DNA from: JBGOUJ01 sp041477005
GTDB taxonomy: Bacteria > Acidobacteriota > Terriglobia > Bryobacterales > JACQDG01
Assembly (NCBI GenBank): GCA_041477005.1
Contig: JBGOUJ010000105.1
Location: forward strand, 1 to 16,010
Direction of reading: 5' to 3'
Length of the DNA stretch: 16,010 nt
Below the pieces are notes generated by a model. That model was not told where the DNA came from. It saw only the letters and a list, made by a program, of their open reading frames with translations, and made no database searches. Made by a program: the position numbers and the translations under genes. Shown piece after piece: positions 1 through 8,545 of the stretch (position 1 is the stretch's first letter; every line of letters begins with the position of its first letter).

Positions 1-1366
1 CCCACTCGACGAACGGATCGGCCGAGACGCTCGAGTGCAGCGCGAAATGCTGCGCCGTCCCGATCTCGAACGGCGTCCCGGCAATGACCAGGATGTCCCC
101 CGGAGCCAGATCCTTGAGCTGCCGCAGCCGAGCTTCGAGCGCCCGGTGCTGCTCCGATTGCGGAATCCAGCACTGCCGCAGGTCAGCCACGGCGTTGAGC
201 GAGAAGAACCCGGCCACAACGCCGCCCAGCAGCGCAGGAACCCAGCGCAGGCCGCGCCGCCCGGCAAATAGCCAACACCCCGCCGACGCCGCGAGCGCCA
301 GGTAAGGGCTGGGAGCGTAGTGGTACCGGAAGCGGGCGTAGCCGCCGCTGATCCACATTACCGGGCCGTAAGCGAGCACGGCCCCGGTCGCTGCAAACAG
401 CCACACCCGGGCACGGGCCACGTCCGGCATCTCGTCCTTCCGCCACGCCCACACCAGCACCGCGACGGCCGCCCCCACCGCGACGGCCCAGACGCTCTCG
501 GCGCCGCCCCAGTGGACACGAAATAAAGCGTCGGAAGTGAATCCGCTCAACTGCTGCATCTCGCCGGAAAGGAGATCCCAGTTGCTCTGTAATTGCTTCC
601 AAGTCCACTCGTAGCGCCGGCTAAGCCCCGCTTCTCGCACGGGCGCCCGGTTGATCCATAGCAGGTAGGCGCCGGCGGCCACCGCCATCGCCGCCCAAAT
701 CGCAGCGATCGCCCGAAAAGCCGGCCGCCGCGGCGACCGCGGGAAGCACACCGCCGCGAGCGGCAAGATCCCCCAAGCCAGCAGAAAGACCTGCTCCCCG
801 CTAAAAATCGCGGCGACCGCCAGGACGCTTGCGACGGCGACCGCGCCGCCGTTCAGCCGCCCTTGGGTCCACCGCGCCGCGAACCACCATAGCATTAGAA
901 ATATCCAGAAGGTAGACAAGACGAAAAACGGATTGGTGAGATAGGTAAAGAGCGCGAAGTGGACGGTTGGCGCGAGCAGATAAAAGGCTCCGGCCAGAAA
1001 TGCCAGCCCCCGCTCCACCCCCAGCCGCCACAGCGCCTGGCACAACAGCCAGGCGCAAGCGGTGTGCAGCAACAGCAGCAGCGCGAAGTTGAAGCGGGCG
1101 CTATAGCCCCCGATCGGCGTAATCAGGAACCCCCAGAGGATGCTGAGCCACTGCATCCGGAAGACCGGGTAGATCCGATTGGCGGCGGCCGCTTCGGCAA
1201 GATGGGCCACGCCGCGCCAACCCTCCGCCCCCGCCTGCCGGAAGTGCCGCATCAGGAACCAGTCATCGACGAAATATTCGATATGACGGAAGTAGACCAG
1301 ATAGGTACACGTGAAAAACAAATAAGCGATTGCGGCGGCGAGCGGGAATCGCTTGCGGAGGCTCAC
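1..1366 (-). CDS. Multi-pass membrane protein, GT-C-type glycosyltransferase-like (partial, continues past left edge)
   Basis: The reading frame is open from a GTG start at 1366 to the window edge (455 codons), so the C-terminus is missing. A basic N-terminus (SLRKR) leads into a hydrophobic helix and then a short loop with an acidic pair, D34-D35-W36. Many further hydrophobic helices follow. An acidic motif in the first extracytoplasmic loop followed by repeated membrane spans is the layout of lipid-phosphosugar-dependent GT-C glycosyltransferases (ArnT/PMT/GT39 type). I infer transfer of a sugar from a polyprenyl-phosphate donor at the outer face of the inner membrane; the substrate is unknown. 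The start overlaps the stop of the upstream lipoprotein gene by four bases (GTGA, 1363-1366), which suggests translational coupling and a shared job in envelope glycan work. It could instead be an uncharacterised polytopic protein outside the GT-C group. Confidence 0.7.
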   Translation of the reverse strand, partial: MSLRKRFPLAAAIAYLFFTCTYLVYFRHIEYFVDDWFLMRHFRQAGAEGWRGVAHLAEAAAANRIYPVFRMQWLSILWGFLITPIGGYSARFNFALLLLLHTACAWLLCQALWRLGVERGLAFLAGAFYLLAPTVHFALFTYLTNPFFVLSTFWIFLMLWWFAARWTQGRLNGGAVAVASVLAVAAIFSGEQVFLLAWGILPLAAVCFPRSPRRPAFRAIAAIWAAMAVAAGAYLLWINRAPVREAGLSRRYEWTWKQLQSNWDLLSGEMQQLSGFTSDALFRVHWGGAESVWAVAVGAAVAVLVWAWRKDEMPDVARARVWLFAATGAVLAYGPVMWISGGYARFRYHYAPSPYLALAASAGCWLFAGRRGLRWVPALLGGVVAGFFSLNAVADLRQCWIPQSEQHRALEARLRQLKDLAPGDILVIAGTPFEIGTAQHFALHSSVSADPFVEW

Positions 1367-2394
1367 GGCTTCTGCCAGGCAACCGGCAACAGCGGTGTCT
1401 GCGGCCGCAGCCCTGCCGCCGTGAGAACCGCCGCCGCCACCGCCACGCGAACCGGCCGCGCCCCGGTCTTCACCTGCACGGCCGTCTCCAACCCTTCCGC
1501 GCCACGCCGCGCCAGCACCGTGACCACCGTGCTTGTCGGGCTCAGCCGCGGATCGCTGCCGTCTTCGGTTACTGCCACCACAAAGCGGTCGGCCGGCAGC
1601 GATCCCTGCCGATACCGCGCCATCAGCCGCAGCGGGCGCCGGCCGCTGCTCGCCGGGCCCTCGCTTGCTATAAACGAATCCTCAAAGCTGCCGTTCGGCT
1701 CCAGGCCATCCTTCCACTGGCGCTCGGTCGCCGATTCGAGCACGACTGCCGGCGCCGGCAAATTCGGACATTCCGCCCAGCTCTCCGGCTCGCTGTCGCC
1801 GTTGGCCCCACTGGCCGGCGCTTCGACGAGCGCCACCGCCGCCACGTGCAGCTTCACCCCCGGCGCGAGTCGCGCTCCCCAGAAGGCAAAATGCGGATAG
1901 AGAACCCGGGCGCGCCCTGCCGGAATCGCCGGCGTGACGAAGCGCTTCCACAGCCCCGAGGCCACCTCCCGCCCACTGAACCGCAGCCGCGTGTAGGGCC
2001 CGGGAAAATCGCGGCCATTCTTGCTCCAGCCATTGACCAGGTTGACCGTTCCGTCCCAAAGTTTCGCGGTCGCATCTTCGTCGGTTGGATCGAGCGCGTG
2101 GGCCGTTTCCACGCGAGCGTAGCCCACGGCGATCACCTCGACTCCGGCCAGATCCACCGGCCGCGCGATCTCCTGGGCGATCGCCCCATCCGCCGTCCCT
2201 TCGATCACGAAGGATGCTACGCCTTCGGCCGAGCCCGGCTCCCATTTCGCGAACGCGGGCGCGTTCCAGCCCGAGGCCCTGTTCTCCCACCCGGGATTCT
2301 GAACCAGGTTGCGGCACCGCTGGGGTGCGCGTGGCGTTGCGCCGCATCCGGCCAGGATCAGGCCGGCGATAAGCAGGATCCGGGTCTGCGTCAT
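1363..2394 (-). CDS. Putative secreted lipoprotein, CBM-like beta-sandwich
   Basis: This encodes 343 residues. The chosen ATG at 2394 begins a classic lipoprotein signal peptide: MTQTR, a hydrophobic run, then the lipobox LAGC with the lipidated cysteine at residue 17. An in-frame start upstream at 2475 would only add residues translated from the palindromic repeat, so it is rejected. After the signal, the pattern NPGWEN...SGW followed by W/F-rich strands resembles the start of a galactose-binding-like or CBM4/9-like jelly-roll. A second NGSFED segment appears around residue 240, so two beta-rich modules are possible. I see no catalytic motif. The gene sits directly upstream of, and overlaps, the GT-C-like membrane gene, which suggests a role in binding or displaying envelope glycans. 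The specific function is not recognised. Confidence 0.75.
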   Translation of the reverse strand: MTQTRILLIAGLILAGCGATPRAPQRCRNLVQNPGWENRASGWNAPAFAKWEPGSAEGVASFVIEGTADGAIAQEIARPVDLAGVEVIAVGYARVETAHALDPTDEDATAKLWDGTVNLVNGWSKNGRDFPGPYTRLRFSGREVASGLWKRFVTPAIPAGRARVLYPHFAFWGARLAPGVKLHVAAVALVEAPASGANGDSEPESWAECPNLPAPAVVLESATERQWKDGLEPNGSFEDSFIASEGPASSGRRPLRLMARYRQGSLPADRFVVAVTEDGSDPRLSPTSTVVTVLARRGAEGLETAVQVKTGARPVRVAVAAAVLTAAGLRPQTPLLPVAWQKP

Positions 2395-2417
2395 CGTAGT
2401 GGGGGCGCCGGATGGTC

Positions 2418-2491
2418 CTTCCGAGCCGCGACCGTGAGGGAGCGGTTCCGCGTCTTGGGACGACCGTTCCCTCACGGTCGCGGCTCGGAAG
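2418..2491. repeat. Palindromic repeat, 29-bp arms, interspersed family
   Basis: The left arm is 2418-2446 and the right arm 2463-2491. They are reverse complements with a single internal mismatch, around a 16-nt loop. The core is GAGCCGCGACCGTGAGGGAG. A further single-arm copy lies at 8604-8630, so this is an interspersed family and not a one-off hairpin. It lies in the region between the divergent lipoprotein and carbonic anhydrase genes and would make a very stable stem-loop in either transcript. Translated copies give the nonsense peptide SRDREGA or PHGRGSE, which pollutes ORF calls at both neighbouring starts. It could be a REP/MITE-like element, and it might end or insulate transcription. 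Confidence 0.85.
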
Positions 2492-2549
2492 AACCCGGCA
2501 AAGTGCCAGTATAGCGCCCTGTGTTACCATGACATGTTTAGCCCTCGGC

Positions 2550-3062
2550 ATGATTCGCAGCTATCGCGGCACGGCGCCGCAAATCGCCGCCTCCGCCTAC
2601 ATCGATCCCAGCGCGCAGGTGATTGGAGACGTGGTTATCGGCGAGCGATCCAGTGTCTGGTGCAATACGACTGTGCGAGGCGATGTGCACTACATCCGCA
2701 TCGGCGAGGAGTCGAACGTCCAGGACAACTGCTGCCTGCACGTGATGAACGGCGAGTACCCGTGCATCCTCGGCAACCGCGTGACGGTCGGCCACTCCGT
2801 CACCCTGCACGGCTGCGTGGTGGAGGACGATTGTTTAATCGGGATCGGCGCTCTCCTTCTAAATGGCGTGCGCATCGGGAACGGCTCGATCGTCGCCGCC
2901 GGGTCGCTCGTTACCGAACGCACCCAGATCCCACCGCGCAGCGTGGTGATGGGCGCGCCGGCCAAGGTCCGCCGCCCGGCGACCGCAGCCGATTTCGAGA
3001 TGATCCGCAAACACGCCGGCAATTATGTCGAGTATCGCCGGACCTATCTGGAGGAGAGTTGA
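2550..3062 (+). CDS. Gamma-class carbonic anhydrase family protein (left-handed beta-helix)
   Basis: This is a 170-residue hexapeptide-repeat protein. The motifs SVWCNTTVRGDVHYIRIGEE and SNVQDNCCLHV, then VGHSVTLHGC, are those of the gamma-carbonic anhydrase/YrdA/PaaY group. The three zinc-ligand histidines are present (CCLHV, VGHSV and LHGC). The C-terminus GAPAKVRRP...Y is also typical. Family members are trimeric zinc enzymes that may interconvert CO2 and bicarbonate, though many YrdA-like members show little activity. The start MIRSYRG matches the usual family N-terminus; an ATG seven codons earlier at 2529 is possible, and neither has a clear ribosome binding site. The stop overlaps the hisS TTG start by four bases, so it heads the operon with hisS and aspS. 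Confidence 0.9.
   Translation: MIRSYRGTAPQIAASAYIDPSAQVIGDVVIGERSSVWCNTTVRGDVHYIRIGEESNVQDNCCLHVMNGEYPCILGNRVTVGHSVTLHGCVVEDDCLIGIGALLLNGVRIGNGSIVAAGSLVTERTQIPPRSVVMGAPAKVRRPATAADFEMIRKHAGNYVEYRRTYLEES
3050..3054 (+). promoter_or_regulatory. Shine-Dalgarno (GGAGG) that supports the TTG start of hisS
   Basis: GGAGG ends four bases before the TTG at 3059, inside the last codons of the carbonic anhydrase gene. No ATG or GTG near this point would keep the conserved N-terminal KAIRGTRD motif, so this site decides the hisS start. Confidence 0.6.
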
Positions 3063-4300
3063 TCAAGGCCATCCGGGGGACGCGAGATATCCTCCCGCCC
3101 TCGACCGGCGTGTGGAATCACGTCGAGCAGGCGGCGCGCGATCTGTTTCGCACCTACAACTACCAGGAGATCCGCACGCCCCTGCTCGAGGAAACGCAAT
3201 TGTTCGTCCGCGGCGTCGGCCAGGAAACCGACATCGTGACCAAGGAGATGTATACGTTTGAAGACCGCGACGGCGGCTCGCTCAGCCTGCGGCCGGAAGC
3301 GACCGCCTCCGTGATCCGCGCCTATATCGAGCATCGCCTGGACCAGCAGCCCGGCATCCGGAAGCTCTATTACATCGGCCCGATGTTCCGCCGCGAGCGG
3401 CCGCAGAAAGGCCGCTATCGCCAATTCTTCCAGATCGGCGCTGAGGCCATCGGCTCGGAGTCTCCTGCCGTCGACGCCGAGGTGATCGAGATGGTGATGG
3501 ATCTGCTCGACCGGCTCAATCTGCGAGGGCAAACGCTTCTGCTCAATTCCGTGGGCTGCCGCGAGTGCCGCCCGCGCTACGTCGAGGTGCTGCGCCGGGA
3601 GCTCGAAAACGTTGCCGGAAGCCTGTGCGCCGATTGCCAGCGCCGCGCGACCACCAACCCGCTGCGCGTGCTCGATTGCAAGGTCGAGGCCGACCAGCCG
3701 ATCATCGAGAAGCTGCCCTCGATCCTCGATCACCTCTGCCAGGCGTGCCGCGAGCACTTCGTCCAGGTTCGCGCCTATCTCGAGCAGCGCGGCGTCCCCT
3801 TCGAAGTCCGCCCCCGCCTGGTCCGCGGCCTCGACTACTATATGCGGACCACCTTCGAAGTCGTCCACGGCTCGCTCGGCGCCCAGAACTCGGTCCTCGG
3901 GGGCGGCCGCTACGACGGTCTGGCCGAGTCGCTCGGCGCCAAGGTCCCGGCTCCCGGCATCGGCTTCTCGATCGGGGAGGATCGCCTGGTTCTGACCCTC
4001 GAACAATCACAGCCAGGTCTCGCCGCCTACGCGGTCGATCTGTTTATCGCCCCGCTCGATCAAGCCGCCTTCGAGCGCTGCTCGCTGCTCGCCCGCGACC
4101 TGCGCCGCGCGGGCCGGGTAGTCGAGCTGGCCTCGCCCGGCAAGCTCAAGCGCGTGCTCGAGACGGCCAACAAGCTCGGCGCCCGCTACGCTCTGATCGT
4201 CGGCGAAGCCGAAATCGCCGAGGATCTATACACTCTGAAAAACATGTCCACCGGCGAGCAGAAAAAGGTCTCCCGGTCGGAACTCCAAAATCTCAGCTAA
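3059..4300 (+). CDS. hisS: Histidyl-tRNA synthetase
   Basis: This encodes 413 residues, a normal length for bacterial HisRS, which charges tRNA-His with histidine in the cytoplasm. The N-terminus KAIRGTRDILPP is diagnostic. Class II motif 2 is at residues 110-128 (FRRERPQKGRYRQFFQIG). The histidine-specific loop RLVRGLDYY is at 253-261, followed by GGGRYDGL and motif 3 (GIGFSIGEDRL, 300-310). The C-terminal part has the anticodon-binding alpha/beta fold. Cysteine pairs in the insertion region (C167/C170, C190/C193, C227/C230) resemble those seen in many bacterial HisRS. The start is TTG within TTGA, overlapping the upstream stop. The stop TAA shares its last A with the ATG of aspS, so all three operon genes are translationally coupled. 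Confidence 0.97.
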   Translation: MIKAIRGTRDILPPSTGVWNHVEQAARDLFRTYNYQEIRTPLLEETQLFVRGVGQETDIVTKEMYTFEDRDGGSLSLRPEATASVIRAYIEHRLDQQPGIRKLYYIGPMFRRERPQKGRYRQFFQIGAEAIGSESPAVDAEVIEMVMDLLDRLNLRGQTLLLNSVGCRECRPRYVEVLRRELENVAGSLCADCQRRATTNPLRVLDCKVEADQPIIEKLPSILDHLCQACREHFVQVRAYLEQRGVPFEVRPRLVRGLDYYMRTTFEVVHGSLGAQNSVLGGGRYDGLAESLGAKVPAPGIGFSIGEDRLVLTLEQSQPGLAAYAVDLFIAPLDQAAFERCSLLARDLRRAGRVVELASPGKLKRVLETANKLGARYALIVGEAEIAEDLYTLKNMSTGEQKKVSRSELQNLS

Positions 4301-6093
4301 TGTCCTCCTCTTCCATACCGCTCGACTTTCTCGGCGGCCTCCGCCGAACTCATTACTGCGGCGAGCTGCGTGCCGCCGACGCCGGCCGCCGCGCCGTCCT
4401 GATGGGATGGGTCCACCGCCGCCGCGACCTGGGCAGCCTGATCTTCATCCACCTCCGCGACCGCACCGGCATCACCCAGCTCGTCTTCAAGACCGACGTC
4501 AGCGCCGAGGTCCACGCCCGCGCCGAGCTGCTGCGCAGCGAGTATGTCATCGCGGTCGAGGGCCCGATCGTTCTCCGCTCGCCCGACACCGTCAACCCCA
4601 ACGTCGAGACCGGCGAGATCGAGCTGGTGGCCGAGAAGCTTTACATCCTCAACGAGGCCCGCACCCCGCCGTTCCCACTCGAAGAGAACACCGACATCCG
4701 CGAGGACGCGCGCCTCAAATACCGCTTCATCGACCTGCGCCGCCCGCAGATGCAGCGCAACATCATCCTGCGCCACAAGATCAGCTTCGCGGTCCGCGAG
4801 ACGCTCAACTCGCGGGGCTTCCTCGAAATCGAGACGCCCTTCATGACCCGCTCCACCCCCGAGGGCGCCCGCGACTATCTGGTCCCCAGCCGCTTGCAGC
4901 AGGGCTCGTTCTACGCCTTGCCGCAATCCCCGCAGCTCTTCAAGCAGCTCCTGATGATTTCCGGCTTCGACAAGTATTTCCAGATCGTCCGTTGCTTCCG
5001 CGACGAAGACCAGCGCGCCGACCGCCAGGCGGAATTCACCCAGATCGACCTCGAAATGTCGTTCCCCCAGCAGGAGCGAATCTTTGAAACGATCGAGCCG
5101 CTGATCCAGCGCGTCTGCGAGGTCGCCGGCTACAAAGCCGAGCCGCCTTTCCCGCGTTACACCTACGCCTACGCCATGGAGCACTACGGCTCCGACAAGC
5201 CCGACCTGCGCTTACCGCCCATGGAGACCGTCGGCGACTTGTTTCCAGCGGGCCAGCTCTCGACCGATATGCCCCTGGTCGCCATCCGCATTCCCCAATG
5301 CGGCGCCCTCTCCCGCAAGGAGCGCGACGAGCTGAAGGCTTTCGGCGCCGAGCGCAACCTAAGGGTCTACGACGACGCTAAGCGCCTCGAACGCGACCAC
5401 CCCGAGCCCATGCAGCGTGTCCGCGAGCGCCTCGGCGCCCAGGAAGGCGACCTGCTGCTGCTCTCGACCGCCGCGGCGCTTCCCACCGGCCACCGTCCCG
5501 TCGAGCAGGTCTACTCGGCCGCCGGTGATCTGCGTCTCCACGCCGGCCAGAAGTACGCCGACCGCCACGGCCTGCTCGACCCCAAGGATTTTCGCTTCCT
5601 CTGGGTCACCGACTTCCCCATGTTCGAGTGGAACGCCGAGGACCAGCGCTGGGTGGCCGCCCATCACCCCTTCACCTCCGTCCACGACGAAGACCTGGAC
5701 AAGCTGCTCACCGACCAGGAGCATTGCCGGGCGAAATCCTATGACTTGGTGCTCAACGGCGTCGAGCTCGGCTCGGGATCCATCCGTATCCACCGCCGCG
5801 ACATCCAGGCGCGCGTCTTCCAGGCCCTCGGTTTCACCGAGGAAGACGCCCGCCGCCGCTTCGGCTTCTTCCTCGAGGCCCTGGAGTACGGCACCCCGCC
5901 CCACGGCGGCATCGCCCTGGGCCTCGACCGCCTGGTGATGCTCCTGGCCGGCGAGACCACGATCCGCGACGTGATCCCGTTCCCCAAAACCGCCAATGGC
6001 ACTGATTTGATGTGCGACGCCCCGACGCCCGTCCCCGAGCGCCAGCTCCGCGAGCTGGGTATTGCTTTGCGGCACTCCCCTCGCGAGAAATAG
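4300..6093 (+). CDS. aspS: Aspartyl-tRNA synthetase (bacterial type)
   Basis: This encodes 597 residues, the usual length for bacterial AspRS, which has a GAD insertion domain. The N-terminal OB-fold anticodon domain contains GWVHRRRDLGSLIFIHLRD. Class II motif 1 is at 173-193 (IETPFMTRSTPEGARDY), motif 2 at 233-255 (FRDEDQRADRQ...QIDLEMSF) and motif 3 at about 537-551 (GIALGLDRLVMLLAG). The DFPMFEW segment flanks the GAD domain. The residue in the DxG position of the anticodon loop is Leu44, where non-discriminating enzymes carry His, so it probably charges only tRNA-Asp. The start is the ATG in TAATG shared with the hisS stop; no Shine-Dalgarno is evident, consistent with coupling. It converges with priA across 22 bases. 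Confidence 0.97.
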   Translation: MSSSSIPLDFLGGLRRTHYCGELRAADAGRRAVLMGWVHRRRDLGSLIFIHLRDRTGITQLVFKTDVSAEVHARAELLRSEYVIAVEGPIVLRSPDTVNPNVETGEIELVAEKLYILNEARTPPFPLEENTDIREDARLKYRFIDLRRPQMQRNIILRHKISFAVRETLNSRGFLEIETPFMTRSTPEGARDYLVPSRLQQGSFYALPQSPQLFKQLLMISGFDKYFQIVRCFRDEDQRADRQAEFTQIDLEMSFPQQERIFETIEPLIQRVCEVAGYKAEPPFPRYTYAYAMEHYGSDKPDLRLPPMETVGDLFPAGQLSTDMPLVAIRIPQCGALSRKERDELKAFGAERNLRVYDDAKRLERDHPEPMQRVRERLGAQEGDLLLLSTAAALPTGHRPVEQVYSAAGDLRLHAGQKYADRHGLLDPKDFRFLWVTDFPMFEWNAEDQRWVAAHHPFTSVHDEDLDKLLTDQEHCRAKSYDLVLNGVELGSGSIRIHRRDIQARVFQALGFTEEDARRRFGFFLEALEYGTPPHGGIALGLDRLVMLLAGETTIRDVIPFPKTANGTDLMCDAPTPVPERQLRELGIALRHSPREK

Positions 6094-6115
6094 GGCTGGC
6101 GTAAGCAAACCGAAG

Positions 6116-8545
6116 CTACATCAAGCTCAGCGGATCCACGTCGATCACCAGCGCCGTAGCCGGCCATTTATGGCTCTCGGCGAAATGGCGCGCTCCCTTC
6201 AGCAGCGCGGCCAGTGTCCGCCGGCTCAGCGACTTGATCAGAAACTGATAGCGGTATTCGGCTTTGAGCTTCACCACCGGCGCCGCCGCCGGCCCCATCA
6301 CCCGCACGTTCTCCGGCGGATCTTTCAAGTGCTCACCCAACATCCCGCTCAACTGCAGCGCTTCCTGCAGGCTCTCGCTCCGCACCAGGATGTTGGCCAT
6401 CGCGGTGAACGGCGGGTAGTGCATCTGCCGCCGGAAGTGCACTTCCGTTTCGTAGAAGCCCTGGTAATCCTGGGCGCTGGCGAAGCGAATGGCGTAGTGC
6501 TCGGGGTTGATCGTTTGTATCAGCACGAGGCCCGGCAGCGCGCCGCGCCCCGCCCGTCCGGCGACCTGGGTCAGCAACTGGAACGTCCGCTCGGCCGCGC
6601 GAAAGTCCGGCAGCCCCAGGCCCACGTCGGCCGAGACCACCCCCACCAGCGTCACATTGGGAATATCGTGCCCCTTGGCGATCATCTGCGTCCCGACCAG
6701 GATGTCGAAGCTCCGCTCCCGGAACCCGCTGAGGATCGTTTCATACTGGCGCTTCCCGCCGACGGTGTCGCGGTCGAGCCGCGCGATCCGCGCCCGCGGA
6801 AACGCCTGATGCATCGCCTCCTCCACCTTCTCCGACCCGCTGCCGAGAAAATAGAGATACTCTTGGCCGCACTTGGGGCACACGTCCGGCACCGGCTCAG
6901 CATAGTCGCAGTAATGACACAGCAGCCGCCGCTCCCGGCGGTGGTAGGTCAGCGTCACCGAGCAGTTCTTGCACTCGATCCGCTGGCCGCAGCTACGGCA
7001 GGCGACGAAAGTCGAAAACCCTCGCCGGTTGAGCAGCACCATGACCTGCTCGCCCGCCGCGAGCCGCGCCTCGATCCCTTCGAGCATCCGCCGCGAAAAC
7101 AGGCTCTGCGTGCGCGTCTCGACAAACTCGAGCCGCAGGTCGATCAGCTCCACCGACGGCAGCGGCCGTTTCTCGATCCTCTCCCGGAGCTCCAGCAGCG
7201 TGTACTTGCCGCGCTCGGCGTTGTGTCGCGATTCGAGACCGGGCGTGGCCGATCCCAGCACCACCGTCGCCCCCGCGCGCTGCGCCCGCACGATCGCCAC
7301 GTCCCGGCCGTGATACCGCGGCGTCTCCTCCTGCTTGTAGCTCTGATCGTGCTCCTCATCGACCACCACCAGCCCCAGGTTCTCGACCGGCGCAAAAACG
7401 CCTGACCGCGTCCCCACCACCACCCGCGACCGCCCGCTCCGGATCCTCCGCCACTGCTCGGCCCGTTCGAGGTCGGTGAACGCGCTGTGCAGAATGGCCA
7501 CCGCCGGCCCGAAGCGTCCGTAAAAGTGACTTGCCATCGCCGGCGTCAGCGCAATTTCGGGTACCAGCATCAAGGCGCTCTTGCCCAGCTCGAGCGTGGC
7601 CTCGATCGCCCGCAGGTAGACCTCGGTCTTCCCCGAGCCCGTCACCCCGTGAAGCAGAAACGTGCGGTGCCGGCCCGACTGCACCGATTCGCGGATGGCC
7701 GCGAGCGCCACCTCCTGCTCGGTGTTGAGCACCGGCCTCGACACCCTCGCCGGCTCGATCTGCTGCTCGATCGCCGCCCGCCATAGCCGCACCGCGCCGG
7801 TTTTCGCGAGGCGCCGCGCCGCCGTCGCCGATCCCTTCACGCGGTCTTCGAGTGCCGCCAGATCCTGGCTCCCTGGATTCGTCTCCAAAAAATCGAGCAG
7901 CCGCTTCTCGCCGCGCGAGAGCTTCTCCGGCAGCGCGCCACCGGGCTCCCGCTCGGCCATCAGCCGGCCGCTGGGGGATAAACTCGGCCCCCGCAGCGGA
8001 TCCCGCACCTGCTGCAGCCGCTCGATCGTGAGGTACCTTTTCCGCTCCAGGCTCCGGATCGCCCCCGCCGCCAGCGGCAACTTCTTCTTCAACGACGTTT
8101 CCGAAAGCGATCGCCGTTCGAGCGCCCGAAGCACCTGCGCCACCGGATCGTCGGCTTCGGCGAGAATGGAGAGCTGCCGCGCCGCCTCCTGCCCCGCCGG
8201 CGTCAGCGAGATGACCTTCGCCGCTCGCACATCGGCCGCCAGCGGTAGCATCCCCCGCAGCGTCTCCCCGGGCGGCGCGCAGTAATACTCGGCGATCCAC
8301 AGCCCCAGATCGAGCAACTCCGCCGAGAGAGCCGGCTCTTCGTCCACCAGCCGCAGCACCATCCGGGCCTCGACCGGAGGCGGCCCGTCGTGGCACGCCA
8401 GCACCATCCCCGTCAGCTTCCGGCTCCCAAACGGGACGATCACCCGGCAGCCCCGCTGGATGCGGTGTTGCAGAGTGGACGGCAGCGCGTAGGTGAACGA
8501 CGTGTCCAGCGGGACGGGCAGCGACACGTCACAAAAAAGCGGCAT
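6116..8545 (-). CDS. priA: Primosomal protein N' (replication restart helicase PriA)
   Basis: This encodes 809 residues, somewhat longer than the E. coli protein. PriA recognises stalled forks and reloads the replicative helicase. The N-terminal DNA-binding domain (PVPLDTSFTYALP) is followed by a superfamily 2 helicase core. Walker A is at 300-307 (GVTGSGKT), the DEEH box at 396-399 and GSATP at 431-435. Eight cysteines (C516, C519, C525, C528, C543, C546, C556, C559) form the two zinc sites that interrupt the helicase lobes. Motifs V and VI follow (LVGTQMIAKGHD; QVAGRAGRG). The start lies 15 bases downstream of a TAGAAT box and has no Shine-Dalgarno. It converges with aspS and diverges from the response regulator gene. 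Confidence 0.97.
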   Translation of the reverse strand: MPLFCDVSLPVPLDTSFTYALPSTLQHRIQRGCRVIVPFGSRKLTGMVLACHDGPPPVEARMVLRLVDEEPALSAELLDLGLWIAEYYCAPPGETLRGMLPLAADVRAAKVISLTPAGQEAARQLSILAEADDPVAQVLRALERRSLSETSLKKKLPLAAGAIRSLERKRYLTIERLQQVRDPLRGPSLSPSGRLMAEREPGGALPEKLSRGEKRLLDFLETNPGSQDLAALEDRVKGSATAARRLAKTGAVRLWRAAIEQQIEPARVSRPVLNTEQEVALAAIRESVQSGRHRTFLLHGVTGSGKTEVYLRAIEATLELGKSALMLVPEIALTPAMASHFYGRFGPAVAILHSAFTDLERAEQWRRIRSGRSRVVVGTRSGVFAPVENLGLVVVDEEHDQSYKQEETPRYHGRDVAIVRAQRAGATVVLGSATPGLESRHNAERGKYTLLELRERIEKRPLPSVELIDLRLEFVETRTQSLFSRRMLEGIEARLAAGEQVMVLLNRRGFSTFVACRSCGQRIECKNCSVTLTYHRRERRLLCHYCDYAEPVPDVCPKCGQEYLYFLGSGSEKVEEAMHQAFPRARIARLDRDTVGGKRQYETILSGFRERSFDILVGTQMIAKGHDIPNVTLVGVVSADVGLGLPDFRAAERTFQLLTQVAGRAGRGALPGLVLIQTINPEHYAIRFASAQDYQGFYETEVHFRRQMHYPPFTAMANILVRSESLQEALQLSGMLGEHLKDPPENVRVMGPAAAPVVKLKAEYRYQFLIKSLSRRTLAALLKGARHFAESHKWPATALVIDVDPLSLM

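Noticed and set aside
3044..4006. Antisense ORF of 320 codons over hisS, and similar long frames over aspS, priA and fadN
   Set aside because: These lie opposite genes with complete catalytic motifs, and the translations look like composition shadows.
6094..6115. Terminator between convergent aspS and priA
   Set aside because: The 22-base gap has no stem-loop and no T-tract.
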